From Mesorhizobium qingshengii (lineage in GTDB: Bacteria; Pseudomonadota; Alphaproteobacteria; Rhizobiales; Rhizobiaceae), in the NCBI RefSeq assembly GCF_027563465.1, contig NZ_JAPFQA010000008.1:1-64000 (forward strand): 64,000 nt of DNA, given 5' to 3'. Under the pieces are notes generated by a model, which did no database searches, was not told the DNA's origin, and was given only the letters and a program-made list of their open reading frames with translations. Both the position numbers and the translations under genes were made by a program. Below, piece by piece: positions 53,969 through 62,489 of the stretch; position 1 is the first letter of the stretch, and each line of letters begins with the position of its first letter.

Positions 53969-55522
53969 ATGATCGTTGATGACCAGCAAGCCGCCGTCGC
54001 GTTTCTGCTTGATCCTGCCTCATACGCCGCTGCCGGGCCGGTCGAGGCGATCGAGACCCATATCTCGCGTATTTTTCTGACTGGCGAACGCGCCTACAAG
54101 ATGAAGCGGGCAGTGAAGCTGCCCTATGTCGATTTCTCGACGCCGGCACTGAGGCTGGCCGCTTGCGAGAAAGAGGTGGAACTCAACTCGAGGACCGCAC
54201 CCGGCCTCTATCTGGGTGTGTGTCGCATCACACGCGAGGCCGACGGCAAACTGGCCTTTGACGGCGCCGGCCAGATGGTCGACGCAGCGATCGAGATGGT
54301 CCGCTTCGATCAGTCGAGGCTCCTCGATCGGATGGCAACCAACGGAGAATTGACGCCGGCACTGATGACCGCCGTCGCACGCATGATCGTGGGATATCAC
54401 CGTGCCGCGCCGACAGTCCACGATGGCAGCGGGTCGTCCAACATCGCGGGTGTGCTCGACATCAACGAGGCCGGCTTTGCCACCAGCCATGTTTTCACAG
54501 AGGCAGAGGTCAAGGCCTTGGCCGACGCCTTTCGCACCGCCCTCGCCCGGCATTCCGGATTGCTCGACCGTCGCGAAGCCGCGGGCAAGATCCGTCGGTG
54601 CCATGGTGACCTGCACCTGCGCAACATCTGTCTTTTCGACGGCGAGCCGCGCCTCTTTGATTGCATCGAATTCAACGACCAGATCGCCAGCATCGACGTG
54701 CTCTACGATCTTTCCTTTCTGCTGATGGATCTTTGGCACCGGGGTTTTCCCCAACTCGCCAATCTCGTGATGAACCGCTACCTCGACGAGGCCGACGACG
54801 AGGATGGCTTTGCCCTGTTGCCCTTTTTCATGGCGGTCCGTGCCGCGGTACGCGCGCACGTCACCGCAACGCAGGTCGAGGAAGGCAGTGCCGATTCCGA
54901 CAAGCTGATTGCCCAGGCGAGATCCTATTTCGAACTTGCTCGAGCATTTCTCCAGCAAACCTCGCCGCGCCTCGTTGCCGTCGGCGGCCTGAGTGGTTCC
55001 GGCAAGACGACTGTGGCCGAAGCGCTCGCCGCCCAGGTCGGAGCGCCGCCCGGCGCCCGCATTGTCGAAAGCGACCGCATCCGCAAGGCCATGCATGGGG
55101 TGCCCGCCGAGACGAGGCTGCCGGACCGGGCCTATCGGCCGGAGGTCTCCGACCGCGTCTACCACGAAATGGCATGGCGCGCCGGCTTGATCCTTTCTGA
55201 GGGCGCCTCGGTTGTCGCCGATGCCGTTTTCGACAGGCCGGCGGATCGGGAGCGGATCGAGAAGGCGGCGCGCGACCGGGGTATCACATTCTCCGGATTT
55301 TGGCTGGAAGCGGACCCACTCGTGCTTTGGCAGCGGGTCAGTGAACGCAAGGGCGGCCCTTCGGACGCCACCATCGATATCCTCTCACGGCAGTTGCAGC
55401 GAAATGCCACGCAGGTTGGCTGGCGCAAGATCAACGCCGATCGAAAGCTCGTCGACATCGTCGCGGAATTGAAAGGGTTTTCCGAGAGCGATACTTCCAA
55501 GACCCTGCGCACAGCCTCCTGA
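53969..55522 (+). CDS. APH-like kinase fused to a P-loop (AAA) kinase
   Basis: A 517-residue two-domain protein. The N-terminal half (about 1-330) is an aminoglycoside-phosphotransferase-like kinase with the catalytic loop RCHGDLHLRNICLFDG and metal-site FDCIEFND. The C-terminal half (about 345-517) has a P-loop GGLSGSGKTTVA, a DR/E-rich region and fold like gluconate or shikimate kinases. The family is annotated as bifunctional APH/ATP-binding and is common in rhizobial low-oxygen clusters; its substrate is unknown. AAGGAGG before ATG 53969 fixes the start. An antibiotic-resistance role is not implied. Confidence 0.88.
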   Translation: MIVDDQQAAVAFLLDPASYAAAGPVEAIETHISRIFLTGERAYKMKRAVKLPYVDFSTPALRLAACEKEVELNSRTAPGLYLGVCRITREADGKLAFDGAGQMVDAAIEMVRFDQSRLLDRMATNGELTPALMTAVARMIVGYHRAAPTVHDGSGSSNIAGVLDINEAGFATSHVFTEAEVKALADAFRTALARHSGLLDRREAAGKIRRCHGDLHLRNICLFDGEPRLFDCIEFNDQIASIDVLYDLSFLLMDLWHRGFPQLANLVMNRYLDEADDEDGFALLPFFMAVRAAVRAHVTATQVEEGSADSDKLIAQARSYFELARAFLQQTSPRLVAVGGLSGSGKTTVAEALAAQVGAPPGARIVESDRIRKAMHGVPAETRLPDRAYRPEVSDRVYHEMAWRAGLILSEGASVVADAVFDRPADRERIEKAARDRGITFSGFWLEADPLVLWQRVSERKGGPSDATIDILSRQLQRNATQVGWRKINADRKLVDIVAELKGFSESDTSKTLRTAS

Positions 55523-55545
55523 CTGGTACGGCAGGCAGGTCGACC

Positions 55546-58227
55546 TCAACGGAGTTCGAGCCTTGCCTCGACGAGGCCGGGCTCGTCCGGAAGATACCCT
55601 ATCGAGAAGCCGAACTCGCGGCACATTGCCAGCATCCTCGCGTTCTCGCTGAGTACAATGCCTTCGATCCGACCGATCCCATCGGCCTTTGCATAATCGA
55701 CGATCTGCCGGAGCAATTCCCAACCCAGGCCATGGCCCTGCAAGTCCGTCCGCACCAGCAGTGCGTATTCGGCGCTGACATGGTCCGGATCGCAGGACAG
55801 CCGGCTGATACCCGCCAGTGCGCCGGTGCCCGTCTCCAGAGCGACGAAAGCCATGTTGCGGTCGTAGTCGAGCTGAGTAAGCCGCTTCAACATCTGGTCG
55901 GAGAAACTCTTGCGCGGCGACAGGAAACGCAGGCGCAGATCGTCCGGTGAAATCTTGGCGAGGAATTCGGGATAGAGCTCGACGTCGGCCGGTTTGATCG
56001 GCCGGATGTGATAGTGGGCGCCGCCTGCCGAAAAGTCCCTGGTCCAGCCTGTCGGATAAGGCCTGATGGCGAGCGCCAGGTTCGGCCCTGGCTCCTCCAC
56101 GCGTTCCGGCTCGATCTCGATGCGAGCATCTAGTGCGATCACGCCGGCAGTGTCGGCGAGCAACGGATTGATGTCCATTGATACGAGGCACGGAAAGTCG
56201 ACAATCATCTGCGACAGAGCGTTGAGCGCCGCGACGATCGCCTGCCGATCCGCGGGTTTGCGGTCGCGGAACCCGGCGAGCAGGCGGCCGATCCGCGTTC
56301 GTCCGATCAGGTCGCCGGCAAGAACGTCGTCGAGCGGCGGCAACGCGATCGCGGTATCGTCCATCACCTCAACGGCGACACCTCCCGCCCCGAACAGGAG
56401 AACCGGGCCGAAAATCGGGTCGCGGCTGACACCAAGGATCAGTTCCTGTGCCTGTTTTCGCACCACCATCGGCTGGACGGCGTAGCCCTCGATATCGGCC
56501 TGAGGATCGTGCTTGCGCAATCGAGCCTCGATTGAGCGCGCGGCCTCCCCGGCGGCGGCGGCGCCGGTAATGCCGAGCACCACCCCGCCAATGTCCGACT
56601 TGTGCGAGATCGCCTTTGACAGCAGCTTGACGACGACTTGCTCGCACGTTCTGAGAAGCCGGCCGGCCGCCGCCTCCGCTTCGGCCGGGGATCTGGCGAT
56701 GATCGTCTCGGGCACCGGAATGCCGTAAGCGGAAATCGCCGCCTTGGCTTCAGGCTCGGTGAGCATTCGCCGACCTTCCTTCGCGACCTGCCTGAATATC
56801 GCAAGCACTGCTTCTCGGTCGCTCGTGGCGTCCTCGTCGCGGCTCGACGGCGTGCGCAGCAGGGCCCGTTGGGCGCGCGACCAGTCGCTGAGATAGGAGA
56901 CCGCGGTCGCTGCGTCGGCGGGCGTCTCGAAGCTGGCAATGCCCGCATCTTGAAGAACACGACGCCCTTCTCGCGCCGTGTGTTCGCCAAGCCAGCAGGT
57001 CAGGACCGGTTTGCCGCCGATCTTGCCGTCCCGCGCGAGCGTCGTCACGGCGCTTGCCGCCGCGAGCGGCGAGCCGAGCCCGGTCGGGCAATTCATGACC
57101 AGGACAACGTCGGTCCCGGCATCGGCCGCGACAGCCTCGACCGCGGCCCGGTAGCGCTCGGGCGGAGCGTCGCCAATGATGTCGACTGGATTGGCGTGGG
57201 ACCATGTGGCCGGCAGGACGGCGTCCAGGCGGGCTATCGTTTCCGGCGAAAGCTCTGCCAGTTCGCCGTTGCAGTCGATGAGTTGATCGACGGCAAGCAC
57301 GCCGGCGCCGCCGCCATTGGTGACAATGCCGAGGCGGGCTCGTTCCAGCGGAGCGAAACGGGCGGTCGTTTCAACCGCATCGAACAACTCGGCCAGGCCT
57401 TTGACGCGCAGGATGCCCGCGCGCAGCAATGCCGCATCGACGACACGATCCGCGCCGGATAGCGCGCCGGTGTGGGTCGCGGCTGCTTTGGCCGATTGCT
57501 CGTGCCGGCCCGACTTGATGGCGATCACCGGCTTGAGGCGCGCGGCCGCGCGCGCCGCCGACATGAACTTGCGTGGATTGGGAATGGTCTCGAGATACAT
57601 CACGATGGCGCGGGTGTGCATATCGCCCGCCAGCATGTCGAGACAGTCTCCCACGTCGACATCCGCCATGTCGCCGAGAGAGACGATCTGCGAGAAGCCG
57701 ACATTGTTATTGCCGGCCCAGTCGATCAGCGACGTGGCAATGGCGCCGGATTGCGACAGTAGCGCTATGTTGCCGGGCTTGGCGGCCATATGCGCAAATC
57801 CGGCGTTGAGTTTGACGGGCGGGATCATCAGTCCGACCGTGTTCGGCCCGATGATCCGGAAAAGAGTGGGCTTGGCGGCATCAAGCATCGCCTGGCGCAA
57901 GCCGTTTTCGCGCGTCAGCCCGGCAGTGATGACAACCGCCGCCCGCGTACCCTTTTCGGCAAGGTCGCGCACGATGGCGGGAACTGTCTCAGGCGGCGTG
58001 ACGATGACACCAAGGTCTGGGACCCCGGGAAGGTCGGCCGCCTTGGCATAGCATCGTCGACCGGCGACCTCGGAGTATTTCTGGTTGACCGGCCAGATTT
58101 CGCCTGCGAAGCCTCCGTTGACGATGTTGTCGAACACGACACGGCCGACGGCGCCGTCACGCGCCGATGCACCGAAGACGGCAACCGACTTCGGGGCGAA
58201 CGCATATTCGAGATTTCGGATCGTCAC
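55546..58227 (-). CDS. Acyl-CoA synthetase (NDP-forming) fused to GNAT acetyltransferase, Pat-like
   Basis: An 893-residue fusion. Domain order: CoA-binding (about 1-130, SVAVFGASARDGAVGRVV), succinyl-CoA-ligase-like (about 140-450), ATP-grasp (about 470-690), and GNAT (about 725-893, IRPIKPADVELYPEFLAKI and DLQGHGLGWELLRQIV). This is the architecture of protein lysine acetyltransferase Pat/PatZ. The phosphorylatable His of ADP-forming synthetases is kept in AAATHTGALSG, so ligase activity is possible too. A variant FixK box is centred 58 bp upstream. Its role probably links acetate, acetyl-CoA and protein acetylation. Confidence 0.92.
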   Translation of the reverse strand: MTIRNLEYAFAPKSVAVFGASARDGAVGRVVFDNIVNGGFAGEIWPVNQKYSEVAGRRCYAKAADLPGVPDLGVIVTPPETVPAIVRDLAEKGTRAAVVITAGLTRENGLRQAMLDAAKPTLFRIIGPNTVGLMIPPVKLNAGFAHMAAKPGNIALLSQSGAIATSLIDWAGNNNVGFSQIVSLGDMADVDVGDCLDMLAGDMHTRAIVMYLETIPNPRKFMSAARAAARLKPVIAIKSGRHEQSAKAAATHTGALSGADRVVDAALLRAGILRVKGLAELFDAVETTARFAPLERARLGIVTNGGGAGVLAVDQLIDCNGELAELSPETIARLDAVLPATWSHANPVDIIGDAPPERYRAAVEAVAADAGTDVVLVMNCPTGLGSPLAAASAVTTLARDGKIGGKPVLTCWLGEHTAREGRRVLQDAGIASFETPADAATAVSYLSDWSRAQRALLRTPSSRDEDATSDREAVLAIFRQVAKEGRRMLTEPEAKAAISAYGIPVPETIIARSPAEAEAAAGRLLRTCEQVVVKLLSKAISHKSDIGGVVLGITGAAAAGEAARSIEARLRKHDPQADIEGYAVQPMVVRKQAQELILGVSRDPIFGPVLLFGAGGVAVEVMDDTAIALPPLDDVLAGDLIGRTRIGRLLAGFRDRKPADRQAIVAALNALSQMIVDFPCLVSMDINPLLADTAGVIALDARIEIEPERVEEPGPNLALAIRPYPTGWTRDFSAGGAHYHIRPIKPADVELYPEFLAKISPDDLRLRFLSPRKSFSDQMLKRLTQLDYDRNMAFVALETGTGALAGISRLSCDPDHVSAEYALLVRTDLQGHGLGWELLRQIVDYAKADGIGRIEGIVLSENARMLAMCREFGFSIGYLPDEPGLVEARLELR

Positions 58228-58278
58228 CCCTGTGCCTCCAGTTCGCAGCGATAGTCGCCATTCGATCTTGCCCGTTCA

Positions 58279-58292
58279 TTGCGTTGGATCAA
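58279..58292. promoter_or_regulatory. Variant FixK-like box between acyl-CoA synthetase-GNAT and DUF302
   Basis: TTGCGTTGGATCAA fits TTG(A/C)-N6-(T/G)CAA. It lies between divergent genes: 58 bp from the synthetase-GNAT start, 100 bp from the DUF302 start. Confidence 0.58.
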
Positions 58293-58385
58293 AGCCTTCT
58301 CCGGGATCGCGATTAACTGTCTCATGAGGTTCGAGCCGGCCGTTGGCGGAGTGGCGAGCGGTCATGATCAGAGATCGGAAAGTGG

Positions 58386-58772
58386 ATGAGCTACTATTTC
58401 AGCAAGACCGTCGACATGCCGTTCACCGCGGCAGTCAACCATGTGACCAGCAAGCTCGCAAACAAGGGTTTTGGCGTCCTGACGTCGATCGACGTGCAGC
58501 AGGTGATGAAGGCCAAGCTCGGCGCCGATTTCAAACCCTACGTGATCCTTGGCGCGTGCAATCCGCATTTCGCGTGGCGTGCGCTTCAGGCCGAGGACAA
58601 GATCGGAACCATGCTGCCCTGCAATGTCATCGTCACGGAGATCTCCCCAGGGAAGGTGGAGGTCGCGGCAGTCGATCCTGTCGCCTCGATGGGTGCTGTC
58701 GACAACCCCGGACTGGCCGGCATCGCGAATGACGTGCGGCGTCTGCTGGAAGAGATGGTCAGCGAGCTCTAG
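58386..58772 (+). CDS. DUF302-family protein
   Basis: A 128-residue small soluble protein with the DUF302 fold: SKTVDMPFTAAVNHVTSKLANKGFGVLT, YVILGACNPHFAWRALQAE and MLPCNVIVTEISPGKVEVAAV. The conserved Cys in GACNP and LPCNV are notable. The function is unknown; members often sit near metal or redox genes. It leads a rightward unit with the metal ATPase, thioredoxin and MgtC-like genes. Confidence 0.9.
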   Translation: MSYYFSKTVDMPFTAAVNHVTSKLANKGFGVLTSIDVQQVMKAKLGADFKPYVILGACNPHFAWRALQAEDKIGTMLPCNVIVTEISPGKVEVAAVDPVASMGAVDNPGLAGIANDVRRLLEEMVSEL

Positions 58773-58806
58773 CGTTGCAGGAATCATCAAGGTCGAGGGG
58801 CATCGA

Positions 58807-60660
58807 ATGAACGAGTCCGCCTTGCGGCGAACATTGCTGGTCATCGCTCTCTTGGGGCTGGCCGGTGGGCTCGGAGTCTGGAGAACCGGATTCGGCCCCT
58901 TCGACGCCGGCACGATATGGACGGTGGCGACCCTGCCCGTGGTGGTGGCTCTCGCCATTTCCATTTTACGCGATTTCTGGATCGGTCGTTTCGGGGTCGA
59001 CGCGATTGCGCTGGTGTCAATGTCCGCCGCGCTGCTGCTCGACCAGCCGCTGGCCGCGGTGGTGGTCGCTATCATGTATGCTGGCGGCACTGTGCTCGAG
59101 GATTTCGCGCGCGGCCGCGCGGAGCGGAACCTCAAGGCATTGACCGACCGGTCCCCGCGCGTCGCGAATCGCAAATCGGCGTCAGGAACAGAAACCATCT
59201 CCGTCGATGAGGTGGGAGTAGGCGACGATCTTCTGGTGCGTGCCGGCGAGTTGTTGCCTGTTGACGGCATCCTTCTCGATGCTTCGGCCTCCCTCGACGA
59301 GTCGGCGGTGACCGGCGAGCCGTTGCCGGTACGGCGCGGTGCCGGCGACACGTTGCGCAGCGGTACCCTCAATGCCGGTGAGACCTTCAGTATGCGGGCT
59401 TCTGCCCTCGCGGACCAGAGCACTTATGCCGCGATCGTGCGCATGGTCGCGGCGGCGCAGACCGTCAAAGCGCCCTTTATTCGCATGGCCGATCGCTTCG
59501 CCCTGTTCTTGTTGCCGGCCACCTTGCTTGTTTCCGGCATCGCGTGGTTCATTTCCGGTGATCCGATCCGGGCGCTAGCCGTGCTGGTTGTCGCAACGCC
59601 CTGCCCGCTCATTCTCGCCGCCCCCGTTGCCTTCATCGGCGGTGTGTCGCGCGCCGCGCGCGGTGGCATCCTGATGAAGGGCTCGGCGGCGCTGGAGGCC
59701 CTTGCGCAGGTTCGGACCGCGATCTTCGACAAGACCGGCACCTTGACCATCGGTGGTGCCGAGCTCATCGAAATCGAAGCGGCGCCTGGGCGCGGCACCG
59801 ACCATCTGCTGCAGCTGTTGGCATCCTTGGAACAGGCCTCGCACCATGTGCTTGCCGACTCGATCATCCGGGCGGCGCGCGACAGGCAACTGGTGCTTTC
59901 GCATCCACATGATGTCCGCGAGCATCGCGGTGCGGGCCTGAAGGGCCGGGTCGAAAACACGTCGATCGCGGCGGGATCGCGGGCTTTCGCGCTCGCCGAC
60001 AAACCCCTGCCCAACTGGGCCAAAAACGGTGAAGATCGGTATCGGGATGCGCCGGTGTTGAGGGTTTTCGTTACGCTCGGCGAACACCTTGCCGGCGTTT
60101 TCACCTTCGGTGATGCATTGCGTGCCGATGCACACGACGCGCTCGCCAATCTGCGCTCGGCCGGCATCACGCGCATGGTCATGCTGACGGGTGATGATGG
60201 TGCCGCGGCAAAGCGTATTTCTTCCATGCTGGATCTGGATGTCATCGTCTCCGATGCGGTTCCCGCGGACAAAGTCGCGACGGTCGAGGCCGAGAAGGCA
60301 ACGGCGCCAACAATGATGGTCGGCGATGGCATCAACGATGCCCCCGCCCTCGCCGCCGCGACGGTCGGCATCGCCATGGGCGCGCGCGGGGCGACGGCCT
60401 CTTCCGAGGCGGCGGATGTCGTTGTTCTCGCCGACCGGCTGAAGCCTGTTGCCGAGGCGGTGCGGATCGCCCAACGCACGCGCGCGATCGCCCTGCAGAG
60501 CATCGTTGTCGGGCTCGCGCTCTCGGCCGTGGCGATGGTCGCGGCGGCCATGGGGCAGATCACGCCGGTGGCAGGCGCATTGCTTCAGGAGGGGATAGAC
60601 GTAGCGGTTATTCTCAACGCGTTGCGCACCCTTGGCGATGGACGTCTCGGACGCGCATAG
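58807..60660 (+). CDS. P1B-type heavy-metal ATPase with TPC motif (P1B-5-like)
   Basis: A 617-residue P1B-ATPase. The TM metal motif reads ATPCPLILAAP, with TPC in place of CPC or SPC, which is the signature of the P1B-5 subgroup (Ni/Fe transport in the rhizobial Nia protein). The ATP domain has FDKTGTLT, a serine-histidine pair SHH in EQASHHVLADSI rather than the usual HP, and GDGINDAPALAAATVGIAMG. No N-terminal CxxC domain and no C-terminal hemerythrin domain are seen, so it differs from Nia. ATG 58807 gives a clean first helix. Metal specificity is uncertain. Confidence 0.88.
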   Translation: MNESALRRTLLVIALLGLAGGLGVWRTGFGPFDAGTIWTVATLPVVVALAISILRDFWIGRFGVDAIALVSMSAALLLDQPLAAVVVAIMYAGGTVLEDFARGRAERNLKALTDRSPRVANRKSASGTETISVDEVGVGDDLLVRAGELLPVDGILLDASASLDESAVTGEPLPVRRGAGDTLRSGTLNAGETFSMRASALADQSTYAAIVRMVAAAQTVKAPFIRMADRFALFLLPATLLVSGIAWFISGDPIRALAVLVVATPCPLILAAPVAFIGGVSRAARGGILMKGSAALEALAQVRTAIFDKTGTLTIGGAELIEIEAAPGRGTDHLLQLLASLEQASHHVLADSIIRAARDRQLVLSHPHDVREHRGAGLKGRVENTSIAAGSRAFALADKPLPNWAKNGEDRYRDAPVLRVFVTLGEHLAGVFTFGDALRADAHDALANLRSAGITRMVMLTGDDGAAAKRISSMLDLDVIVSDAVPADKVATVEAEKATAPTMMVGDGINDAPALAAATVGIAMGARGATASSEAADVVVLADRLKPVAEAVRIAQRTRAIALQSIVVGLALSAVAMVAAAMGQITPVAGALLQEGIDVAVILNALRTLGDGRLGRA

Positions 60661-60687
60661 TAGGCGACCGCAAATCGGGGAACGGCC

Positions 60688-61137
60688 ATGGCACAGCAGA
60701 ATCTGGTGGTTTGCAGCAAATGCGGCGGGGTCAACCGCCTGCCGCCGGGCCGCGATGCCGGACAGGCTAAATGCGGGAAGTGCGGGACCAGATTGTTTTC
60801 GGGGCACCCCCAGGACGTCGACGCGGAGATATTCGATCGGCAGATCACGCGCAGCAGCGTCCCCGTTGTCGTCGACGTCTGGGCACCATGGTGCGGTCCG
60901 TGCAAGATGATGGCGCCGGCATATGAGGCGGCGGCGAACGAACTGGAGCCGCTTGTTCGCCTGATCAAGCTCAATTCCGACAACGAGCAGGCTGTGGCGA
61001 CAAGGCTCGGCATTCGCGGCATCCCGACGATGATCCTCTTTCATGGCGGGCGCGAAATCGCGCGCGCGTCCGGCGCAATGACGGCAAGCCAGATCGTCAG
61101 GTGGGTTCGCGACCGCCTGCCGACGGTCGCCGCCTGA
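60688..61137 (+). CDS. trxC: Thioredoxin 2 (TrxC-like)
   Basis: A 149-residue thioredoxin with an N-terminal zinc ribbon (Cys9, Cys12, Cys29, Cys32) and the active site WCGPC (68-72), in VVDVWAPWCGPCKMM. IRGIPTMILFHGGRE carries the cis-Pro. Zinc-ribbon thioredoxins are oxidative-stress types in E. coli. It lies 27 bp after the metal ATPase and 13 bp before the MgtC-like gene, so all are probably one transcript. Confidence 0.94.
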   Translation: MAQQNLVVCSKCGGVNRLPPGRDAGQAKCGKCGTRLFSGHPQDVDAEIFDRQITRSSVPVVVDVWAPWCGPCKMMAPAYEAAANELEPLVRLIKLNSDNEQAVATRLGIRGIPTMILFHGGREIARASGAMTASQIVRWVRDRLPTVAA

Positions 61138-61150
61138 AAGCCGGCGCGCC

Positions 61151-62401
61151 GTGGATCCGCTCATCGCCCGGCTCGGACTGGCCCTGGCCATTGGCCTGCT
61201 CGTCGGGCTGGAGCGCGGCTGGCGTGAGCGGGAAGCGCCCGATCGCAGCCGCACGGCCGGCATTCGCACCTTTGGCATATCCGGCCTGCTCGGCGGGGTT
61301 CTGGCCGCGCTCGCCGAAGCGCTCGATGCGGTATCGGTGCTGGTCGGCGGGTTCATCGCATTCGCGGTGATCTTCGCCTGGTACAAGGCGCGTGAGGCTG
61401 CCCATGACGAGGATTTCAGCGTCACGAGCGTGATCGCCGGTCTCGGTGTTTTCGCGCTTGGCGCGCTTTCCGTAGCAGGGGATTACAGAGCCGCGGCTGC
61501 CGGTGGAACGGCGCTGGCGGCAATTCTTGCCAGTCGCGAAATCTTGCACAGCCTGCTGCGGCAACTGACGTGGATCGAACTGCGATCGGCGCTGATCCTG
61601 GCGGTGATGACGGCGATCGTGTTGCCCTTGCTGCCGAACCGAACGTTGGACCCCTGGGGCGGTTTCAATCCCTGGGAGGTCTGGTTTCTCACGGTGCTGA
61701 TGGCCTCGATATCGTTCGCCGGCTATGTCGCCGTCCGCATGCTTGGCACCAAGCGCGGTCTGCTCGTCAGTTCACTCGCTGGTGCCCTGGTCTCTTCCAC
61801 AGCCGTAACCGTGGCGCTCGCCCGTAACGCAGCGTCGGCAAGCAATCCACTGCCGCTCGCGGGCGCGGCATCGCTGGCGGCAATGGTTTCGGTCCTGCGC
61901 GTTTGCGTCGTGGTTCTGATCATCGAGCCAAGCGTGTTCGCTTCCGTCGGCGTCCCGGCGATTGGTGCGGCGCTCGCCTTCGCTGCCTGCGGAACATTGC
62001 TGCTGGCTCGCGACAGCGGGAATCGCGAAGGCGGCACGATCGCGCGCAATCCATTCGAACTTGGCCCGTTGCTGCTCTTCGCCTTGCTCTTTGCTGTCGT
62101 CGCGACCGCAAGTGCCGCGCTGGCCGCTCAATTCGGCGGGCGCGGCTTGCTGGCGAGTTCGGCACTTGCAGCCACGTTCGATGTCGATGTCTCGGTGCTT
62201 GGCGCGTTGCGCCTCGTCAAACACTCGGTCCCTGTCGATACGGTGGGCCAGGCGGTGCTGGCTGCGCTGGCGGCAAATGCGATTGGCCGCCTGCTGCTCG
62301 CAATCTCCGCTGGTCCGGTCCGGTTCTGGTTGCCATTGGCTGGCGCAACCCTGATCGCCGTAACCGTGGGCACCTGCGCCATGCTGTTGACCAGCCTTTG
62401 A
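61151..62401 (+). CDS. MgtC/SapB-DUF4010 membrane protein
   Basis: A 416-residue membrane protein. The N-terminal MgtC/SapB domain (about 1-130) shows LALAIGLLVGLERGWRERE and RTAGIRTFGISGLLGGVLAAL; the rest (about 160-416) is DUF4010 with about eight hydrophobic helices (MVSVLRVCVVVLII and LAALAANAIGRLLLAIS). MgtC-type proteins help survival at low Mg2+ and modulate the ATP synthase in some pathogens. GTG 61151 is the start. Together with mgtA at 43584 it points to magnesium homeostasis. Confidence 0.88.
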   Translation: MDPLIARLGLALAIGLLVGLERGWREREAPDRSRTAGIRTFGISGLLGGVLAALAEALDAVSVLVGGFIAFAVIFAWYKAREAAHDEDFSVTSVIAGLGVFALGALSVAGDYRAAAAGGTALAAILASREILHSLLRQLTWIELRSALILAVMTAIVLPLLPNRTLDPWGGFNPWEVWFLTVLMASISFAGYVAVRMLGTKRGLLVSSLAGALVSSTAVTVALARNAASASNPLPLAGAASLAAMVSVLRVCVVVLIIEPSVFASVGVPAIGAALAFAACGTLLLARDSGNREGGTIARNPFELGPLLLFALLFAVVATASAALAAQFGGRGLLASSALAATFDVDVSVLGALRLVKHSVPVDTVGQAVLAALAANAIGRLLLAISAGPVRFWLPLAGATLIAVTVGTCAMLLTSL

Positions 62402-62426
62402 TGGAAGCGCGGTTCTCGATCCTCCT

Positions 62427-62440
62427 TTGATGCGGATCAA
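62427..62440. promoter_or_regulatory. Perfect FixK/FNR-type box before the unknown 128-residue protein gene
   Basis: TTGATGCGGATCAA is an exact palindrome, centred 56 bp before ATG 62490. A -10-like TATGGA (62463-62468) lies 32 bp from its centre. Confidence 0.88.
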
Positions 62441-62489
62441 GGGCCAAGGCCCGCCACCGTTCTATGGAACTCCATGAAAGGAGTTCTCC

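Noticed and set aside
53969..55522. Antibiotic-resistance aminoglycoside kinase
   Set aside because: The APH-like loop is shared by many kinases; the fusion with a P-loop domain and the stress-cluster context argue against resistance.
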